A DNA stretch of 64,000 nucleotides from Lycorma delicatula (lineage: Eukaryota; Arthropoda; Insecta; Hemiptera; Fulgoridae), in NCBI RefSeq assembly GCF_047948215.1, contig NC_134457.1, positions 88,422,898-88,486,897 on the forward strand. Direction: 5' to 3'. How positions within the stretch are numbered: position 1 is the first letter of the stretch; each line of letters begins with the position of its first letter. The notes under the pieces were generated by a model. It was not told where the DNA came from. It ran no database searches and was given only the letters and a program-made list of their open reading frames with translations. This document shows positions 58,215 through 64,000 of the stretch, piece after piece. The position numbers were made by a program, and so were the translations under genes.

Positions 58215-59440
58215 GTGTACTGTGGAAAAATAGCGTAGTGTGATAAGATTTTTATTTTCTGAAGGTGTAAATCGGTCGAAATTTGCTCGAGGATGGTAAA
58301 ACAGTACAATAAAAAGTATATTAACCATCCAAATTTTTATAAGTGGACCGAACAGTTTAAATCGGGCAGAACAAGTGCCACCGATTTTCATCCTAGCGGA
58401 AGACCGGTAGAAGTTTTGACTGACGCTTTGGAGAGACGGATTAATGATCTTATTTGTAAAGATAGACACATAAAAATTGCTGGAATTTTTAGTGCTATTA
58501 TCGGCATTTTGTATTCCGTTTTCCATGATTACTGAATTACCGCAAAACGTGTTTGAGATGGATTTACAGATGGTCGACTGAAAATCATGGATTCCGCATT
58601 CACATTTGCACGGAACATAAACGACAGTTTTTTGCGAACAGCAATACTTTTTTAAATCGCATAATAATTTGTGATGCAACTTGTATTCATAATTGAGCCG
58701 GAATCCGAAGGTCAAAGTAAGGAATTTAAGCATCCGAGTTCCCCGCTAGGATAAAACTCAGAACTACGAATCAACTGATAAAGCGATTCTATCAGTGTTT
58801 TGGGACTATAAAGGCCCAATACACTGCGATTATTTGGAAAAACGTACAATCAAGAGTGGATACTATTGAGTTATACTGGAATATATAGTGAAACCATCAA
58901 TTATGAAGACACCTCCTGATTCGCGCTCGAAAGGCGTAATTCTGCATGATAACATCCGCCCCCTTTTCCTGTTTAGCCTCCGGTAACTACCTTTCAGATA
59001 ATACTTCAGAGGATGAATGAGGATGATATGTATGAGTGTAAATGAAGTGTAGTCTTGTACAGTCTCAGTTCGACCATTCCTGAGATGTGTGGTTAAACCC
59101 AACCGCCAAAGAACACCGGTATCCACGATCTTGTATTCAAATCCGTGTAAAAATAACCGACTTTACTAGGACTTGAAGGCTGGAACTCTCGACTTCCAAG
59201 TCAACTGATTTGGGAAGGTTGATAACATCCGCCCCCATACCGCTCGATCTCATACCATTAGATTTTTAGTTTGTTTGTTCCTCTCAAAGAGATTTTATTT
59301 GACAACAATGAACAGGTCAAGAATGCGGTACAGGAATGGCTCAGAAACCGATGAAAACAATTCTTCACTACTGGAATAAGAAAGGTACAGAAAGACGGGA
59401 CAAGTGCCTAAATTTAGCTGAAAATTATATTGAAAAGTAG
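58215..59440 (+). pseudogene. Mariner transposase relic split by a SINE
   Basis: It opens with EKYRSVIRFLFSEGVNRSKF near 58,222 and, after a frameshift, YKWTEQFKSGRTSATDFHPS and GRPVEVLTDALERRINDL, the mariner DNA-binding domain. The first catalytic region reads CDATCIHN then EPESEGQSKEFKHPSSP, keeping the Asp of the usual DETWIHH box. The second, VILHDN-IRPHTA, is intact in sequence but interrupted by a SINE insertion. The third area is shortened; DLIPLDF probably represents SPDLxPxDF. The C-terminus DKCLNLAENYIEK and its TAG at 59,438 match a canonical mariner end. Many stops make it inactive. The long minus open frame at 58,203-58,733 is its antisense shadow. Confidence 0.85.
58964..59219 (-). 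mobile_element. SINE (second head type) inserted in mariner, 17-bp TSD
   Basis: TGATAACATCCGCCCCC is present at 58,947-58,963 and 59,220-59,236. On the minus strand the SINE runs from the tRNA-like part (AACCTTCCCAAATCAGTTGA, CTTCAAGTCCTAG) through GATCGTGGATACCGGTGTTC to the tail CTAAACAGGAAAAGG. It lacks only the first part of the head seen at 37,457. The minus frame 58,863-59,126 is a SINE translation. Confidence 0.95.
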
Positions 59441-59769
59441 TATTATATTCATTGTCATTGAATAAATAATAATTTTTCTTCAGTCATTTGTCTTTAATTT
59501 TATTGTAGATAATAAAATACCAAGTTATACGACTTCTATAGAACGAAAAATTCTACTTTGAATTTCCAACTTATTACTGTACTATTTTTTGTATTTATAA
59601 CTTTCCAGGTTTTTATTTTTTGTAGGTGTTTATTATCCGAAACAGTGTTGTATGTATCATATAAACCATTTTGTTTGTTGATTTTGGGCGCCAAAATCTG
59701 GAAGTTTCACAAAAAAAATATGTTGAAAAAAATAGGTAAGTAAATAGGAAATATTATCTTATACAAATA

Positions 59770-59950
59770 CTAGCCGGTCAGGGCTTGCCCTTAACGTCTA
59801 GCCTGGAAGCGGAATCCCCTGGATCCCCGCTATGTTCGTTATCCTCATAGTTCTGAGAACAACACTGATAAAATCTCCAAACGAAGTCATTTAAAAGGCG
59901 CTGTTGTAAGCTCTTAGGTTATTTATATTATTTTTAGCTTTAGGATGGTC
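59770..59950 (+). repeat. Dispersed repeat family C, copy 2
   Basis: TAGCCGGTCAGGGCTTGCC, then GCGGAATCCCCTGGATCCCC and GAACAACACTGATAAAAT. The opening and the CTGATAAA block parallel 47,880-48,000. Confidence 0.5.
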
Positions 59951-60215
59951 TCAATTCAACAGTGCTCCAAATACCTTCGGGGGTTCTTGAATTGGAAGTA
60001 AGTGAACTTTTCCTGACACACAACATATCCCTTTTGGTTCCCCTTTCTATTTCCAAGCATGACAATACGAACACACTTCTGTCATGGCGCCAATTATCGG
60101 CGTACTTAACCTGTACACTATAACTAAAGCCACTTCTATCCTTACGTGACCATGGTAGCTCTACAATGTCAACAGTATGAACTCTTGAGGAATTTAACTG
60201 CAATTCGCGTTGCAA
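59940..60215 (-). CDS. Unidentified open frame, possible exon or element ORF
   Basis: I do not recognise this protein. The 91-codon frame starts MQRELQLNSSRVHTVDIVEL and continues PWSRKDRSGFSYSVQVKYAD and LCVRKSSLTSNSRTPEGIWS. The block is GC-richer than its surroundings and the residue mix is balanced, unlike chance frames nearby. There is no domain, no promoter and no clear splice pair. It abuts repeat family C and may simply be part of a longer mobile element. Confidence 0.25.
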   Translation of the reverse strand: MQRELQLNSSRVHTVDIVELPWSRKDRSGFSYSVQVKYADNWRHDRSVFVLSCLEIERGTKRDMLCVRKSSLTSNSRTPEGIWSTVELRPS

Positions 60216-60499
60216 ATTTATTGCAGCTGGGTCTGAACGTAACGCTCTCGGTCAACAGCTAACTATGAATCGTACACTTCTGCTGTTTCAGAGGACCGAG
60301 ATACTTTTATTTTTTTTTAGCAGACTGAATAAAAAAACTTTTACTTGTCTTTCTTGAAGGCATATTTTTTTTAACTTTTGACAATCCAATATCGATAACC
60401 AAAATAAATAATCAATACCCATAAAAGTTCGTTAAATGTGCTACATTTAACCTAGTACAATAATTTTATAGTAATTATATATTGAAATACTTGAAGTAC

Positions 60500-60770
60500 A
60501 TAGATCTGAACTCAGATATGTTTCGCTTTTACCAAGATGAAGTAATAAAGTAAAAGGATTTTTTTTTCTTTAATATCTTAACCCCCATTAGGCACATCAT
60601 GATAATTCCAATTGGAAATAATGACCAAACCTCTGAGGTATAAATCTGCAAAGTTTTATTAAAATCTGTCCAATAGTTTTTGCTTGATGAGAATAAAGGG
60701 ACAACCGTAATTATCGTTTTATTATATGTACGGATGTCAAAATAACACAAAATAAAAAATTAAGATCAGT
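60500..60770 (-). repeat. Retroposon 3'-end-like sequence
   Basis: TAAATCTGCAAAGTTTTATT and AAATCTGTCCAATAGTTTTT with a following TGATGAGA are typical of 3' untranslated ends of insect LINEs. The strand and family are uncertain; the minus open frame 60,529-60,750 is not called. Confidence 0.35.
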
Positions 60771-62480
60771 AAACCGGAGAGTCAGGTTTACACAAATCCA
60801 AAAACTTATTGGTGTAGAAACACTAAGTAACTCTTTATATTTGTTAAGATTATATTTTAATAACGTAAATCCAATTTGTTTAATTAAAAAGAACTATGAA
60901 ATTATTGATTTCTTAAAGATAAATTGTTGCTTAAGTTAATTATGCTTTCTTAAGGAAAATATATAAAAAAAAAGTAAAACTATCAACGAGATTTTGATAA
61001 ATTTCTTTGTCGACAAAATAAAAATGATCAGATAAAGAGAACAATCATGTTATTTGATCTGTAGATTGTTAGTAAAGATAAACGTATGATTTAAAAATTG
61101 AAGTGTCTTCATACCACAGCAAGATAAGATTGATGAATCAATAAGTCACAAATTCCTTACTCTCATAAAACTCTCTCGTACACACTCGTATAACATTTCA
61201 TAATATAAAAATAAAAATAATAATAACTGAATTAATTCATGGTTAATATATTATTTACTTATTTATGATTCCAGTGGTGGCACATTTAAAATGAACGCTT
61301 TATATTTCGTACTTTCCTACGTTAAGTGGAAGGGTTGTATATAATTAAATATTTTTCTAAAGAAAACTGTTCATTAATTTGCTGTTTTGAAGTCTCTCCC
61401 CCCTTCTATGCTTTCAATACTTATGAAGCACCTAATTTTCCAGAAATATTAATTGTAGTAGCTTTTCCTTAATGTAATAATGTTGGTTATATAGCCAGTC
61501 CCTGGTTAACAGAATTAAATCTATTAAATCTATTTAATTACACGTAAACTGTAGGTTTACGTGTAATTAAACTGAGATTTACACTTGTCCGAATATTTGA
61601 AGTAGTGTACTTATAACGACTGTTTTGTTATCTAAGATTTTTGTTTAAAGGTGATATTTCTCTTTTCTTCACAATCCATTTTCCATTCCTCTTTTAATTG
61701 AAGTTTTTAAACTATGTACGCTTCAGTGTAAAAATAGGATTTCAACTTTATTGAAGAGGAAAGTAGTAAGATTCTTTTTAAGTGCCTGCCATTTTGAAAT
61801 AGAATAATTTAAAAAAAAAGATTTGAAAATACTTAACAGATAAAAATAGTTTTTTTTTTAAATAGGTTATACGTATAATGTTGAGTTTGCAGTACTGGGA
61901 AAACGGGTTAAAACAAAGTTCCTTTTATATGTAATTCCTATGTTTTATTCATGTTTTTTTTTTATTATTATTATATTGCAATTATTTCACCTGGTAATTT
62001 ATAACTTGTCATAGACGTTTTTTCTTTCTTGTTTTTTTTTTCTTGGTGTGCAATGTAGTTATAATTATTTGGCTTTTTTAACCGTAGTACCCAATAATTA
62101 GAAGTAATGTATATTTATGTTTTAGCATATATATTTACGAGTATATATAGAATTTACCTAAAATGATGGACTGGCTATATATTCTCGGATTCTACTTTTC
62201 AAAATGAATGAAAAAAATAATATTTGGTACGCACATTTATACGAACCTTGTCTAATAAATAAAAATTACATTGTAAACATAAATTTCAAATTGACACCTT
62301 GTCAATTTTTTTAATCCTTTATATCTAGATAATCTTCAGTATAATCATAATACTTTTTATTGCAAAAATATTAAGCATTGGTTGTGAGTAAAATTACACC
62401 TTAGTTTTTGAAATCGATCAGCTATACATAATATATAATAGAAAATGAATAACATAATTTTTGTGCACCACTTTATATGC
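60771..62480. other. AT-rich stretch with a perfect hairpin
   Basis: A perfect 16-bp hairpin at 61,534-61,549/61,555-61,570 (arm TTAATTACACGTAAAC, 5-nt loop). No gene recognised. Confidence 0.6.
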
Positions 62481-62484
62481 ACTC

Positions 62485-63130
62485 TATATATATTAGCTGT
62501 TGCTCGCGGTTTTGCTTACGTGAATTTTGGATTTATACCTAGAATACGTTTTCAGAAGAAATATCATATTATTGTTAAAATTCAATCAGAATTTAAAGAT
62601 TGATGATTTAGTGTTAATATTGGCAAAATGCTCAATTTAATTTGGAGAGGATTTTAATTTTGTTAAATTGTTTGGTGTTTGGCTATTTCTTTGAATATTC
62701 GTACAGGGCAGATATTGCTGACCGACATCTTAAGCCTGTGTGGAAGATGTATTCTTTTAAGCGAGTAGCAGATAGAAGACATAAATATCTATTTAAGCAC
62801 TTCTTTAAAAACAAAATTAAAGGGTTTTCCCTTCAGGTGTGAGAATGACCAGACATAAAACTTCCAGTGAAAAAACAATCTTCCCGTAGGTCACTTCCAC
62901 CCGCCTTTAGAGTCTACCCAAGGAATTAGTTGATGGTTATGGTGAAACATCGCTTTAGGGGAAACTGAAGTCTTTTGAATTCAAAAAGATGGTATAAGAG
63001 GTATTTGGAAAATTAACATTAACTCCTCTTGGCCACAAACAGTTAACACCAGCAGCATTTCTATAGAGGGCTATATACACATTTCTGTGGAGGGTTTTTA
63101 CTCGCTATCTGGTGCCATGGCCCAGTTTCT
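62485..63130 (+). repeat. Probable interspersed repeat
   Basis: Begins with GCTGTTGCTCGCGGTTTTGC near 62,500, a phrase widespread in insect mobile elements. GC-richer text continues to CGCTATCTGGTGCCATGGCC near 63,108. The frame 62,642-62,842 (66 codons) inside it has no recognised domain. No second copy exists in the window. Confidence 0.4.
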
Positions 63131-63589
63131 ATAATAGATGTAGAAATTAATTTTAATAAACTAATAGAATCATGTGAAAATTAGTATTGATTTTATAAAT
63201 TAAGATAAAAACATTTTTAACATTTTCCAAATTTAAATTTGCAAATTATCTTTTAACGTACAGTTTTACCGTTTTTGAATTTGTCAATAAATGGCTCAGC
63301 ACGTAAATCGAATACAATTTGTTTTTGAGGACCTGTGTAAGTACGTTTGAATTTGAATCGCATCTTGAAATTGTACAGATATTAAAAACAATACCAAATG
63401 GAAATGCACTTAGCTAGTAATCATCTAAAATTCATATATACGCAAAAATTTGTTGAACTACAGAATAACAGTATTTCTCATCGAATTTAACCTATAAAAC
63501 GATGCAGAAAGTGGACTGAGCCTTCTCGTAGAACACCATCATTATTCCTTACATATTGTTAAGATTTAGGATTTTCATATAAAACTTTG

Positions 63590-63775
63590 GTCGCCTTGCC
63601 CATCAAACTGGATTTTTTTTAAAATGGCAAAGCATGTTCTTTTTTCAAAGAAGGTCTTAATACTAACTCCTTCAGTTTCGCGAAAAATTTTCCTTAGCTC
63701 CCTTGGCCAACATCAAATTGGTTTTTTGAAAAAATGATGAAAAAAAAAGTTATTTTATTTCCAAAGAGTCTCTAA
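63590..63775. repeat. Imperfect tandem duplication, about 110 bp
   Basis: CCTTGCCCATCAAACTGGAT... and CCTTGGCCAACATCAAATTG... begin two similar units, each running through an A-rich segment into a CAAAGA(A/G)...TCT(A/T)AATAC end. Confidence 0.5.
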
Positions 63776-64000
63776 ATACAAATTGTCATGATTGTAACAC
63801 ATTCATTTCCTGAGGTATAGAATTTTCATTAAAATTTTTTTTTTCATCCTCCTATAGACGGAGTATTCTTAAATTCTCTCTTAGTTTGTATTATATATTG
63901 TATTATATCACCTGCCTGGATTAAGCGATTTGAGCTGAGCGTTGATGAGTCAGTGAAGTCAGGTCACATGTTTTAAATATATACATATATATATGTATAT
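63776..64000. other. AT-rich window end, no gene seen
   Basis: Ends in a palindromic TATACATATATATATGTATA tract. Confidence 0.6.

Noticed and set aside
58203..58733. Longest open frame of the window (176 codons, minus strand)
   Set aside because: It is antisense to the readable mariner transposase relic on the plus strand; the translation has no domain.
1..64000. CRISPR array, rRNA, telomeric (TTAGG)n or bacterial operon
   Set aside because: Looked for regularly spaced direct repeats, TTAGG runs and compact same-strand genes; none seen.

Overview
The window looks like AT-rich, non-coding nuclear DNA of an insect or other arthropod. The order cannot be fixed from sequence alone; a hemipteran is a guess. 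The basis is very high AT with many TA, GT and ATT microsatellites, no run of complete genes, relics of at least six different Tc1/mariner-type DDE transposases, fragments of non-LTR retrotransposons, an hAT-type MITE with an exact 8-bp target duplication, and about ten copies of tRNA-derived SINEs. No rRNA, credible functional tRNA, CRISPR array, operon or bacterial-style gene was seen. All family assignments come from reading conserved motifs by eye; no database search was run.

Layout. 1-9,990: two copies of a dispersed repeat (family A), the broken 3' end of a LINE (about 3.8-4.4 kb, minus strand) and a hAT MITE (6,337-6,616). 10-12.2 kb: two dead DDE transposases of different lineages, side by side on the plus strand. 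14-17 kb: two SINEs in opposite orientation, a dead minus-strand DDE transposase (15.6-16.5 kb) and a 354-bp insertion between perfect 26-bp direct repeats. 19-27 kb: more family A, another old repeat, long AT-rich desert, then a dead DDE transposase with a SINE inside it. 27-39 kb: mostly featureless, with SINEs, a tandem duplication and small palindromes. 39.6-46.7 kb: a transposase fragment, a roughly 400-bp inverted repeat, and the few patches that could belong to a cellular gene, all minus strand: a ubiquitin-specific-protease-like segment (42.2-42.5 kb), an open frame at 43.1-43.4 kb and a signal-peptide-like possible first exon ending in a consensus splice donor (46.5-46.7 kb). 49.1-52.3 kb: the largest element, a minus-strand LINE relic with recognisable endonuclease and reverse transcriptase. 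55-60 kb: a second reverse-transcriptase fragment, SINEs and a mariner split by a SINE exactly at its second catalytic motif. 60-64 kb: old repeats and AT-rich DNA.

Nothing here is convincingly an intact protein-coding gene. The genes present do not work together; they are independent mobile-element relics of different ages. The nested insertions give relative ages: SINEs landed inside two already existing DDE transposons and inside one older repeat, leaving 15- to 17-bp duplications as expected for LINE-driven retroposition. I did not find a previously undescribed biological system. The items most worth following up are the possible minus-strand exons at 42-47 kb, the long foldback sequence beside the protease-like segment, and the modular SINE families that share 3' tails.
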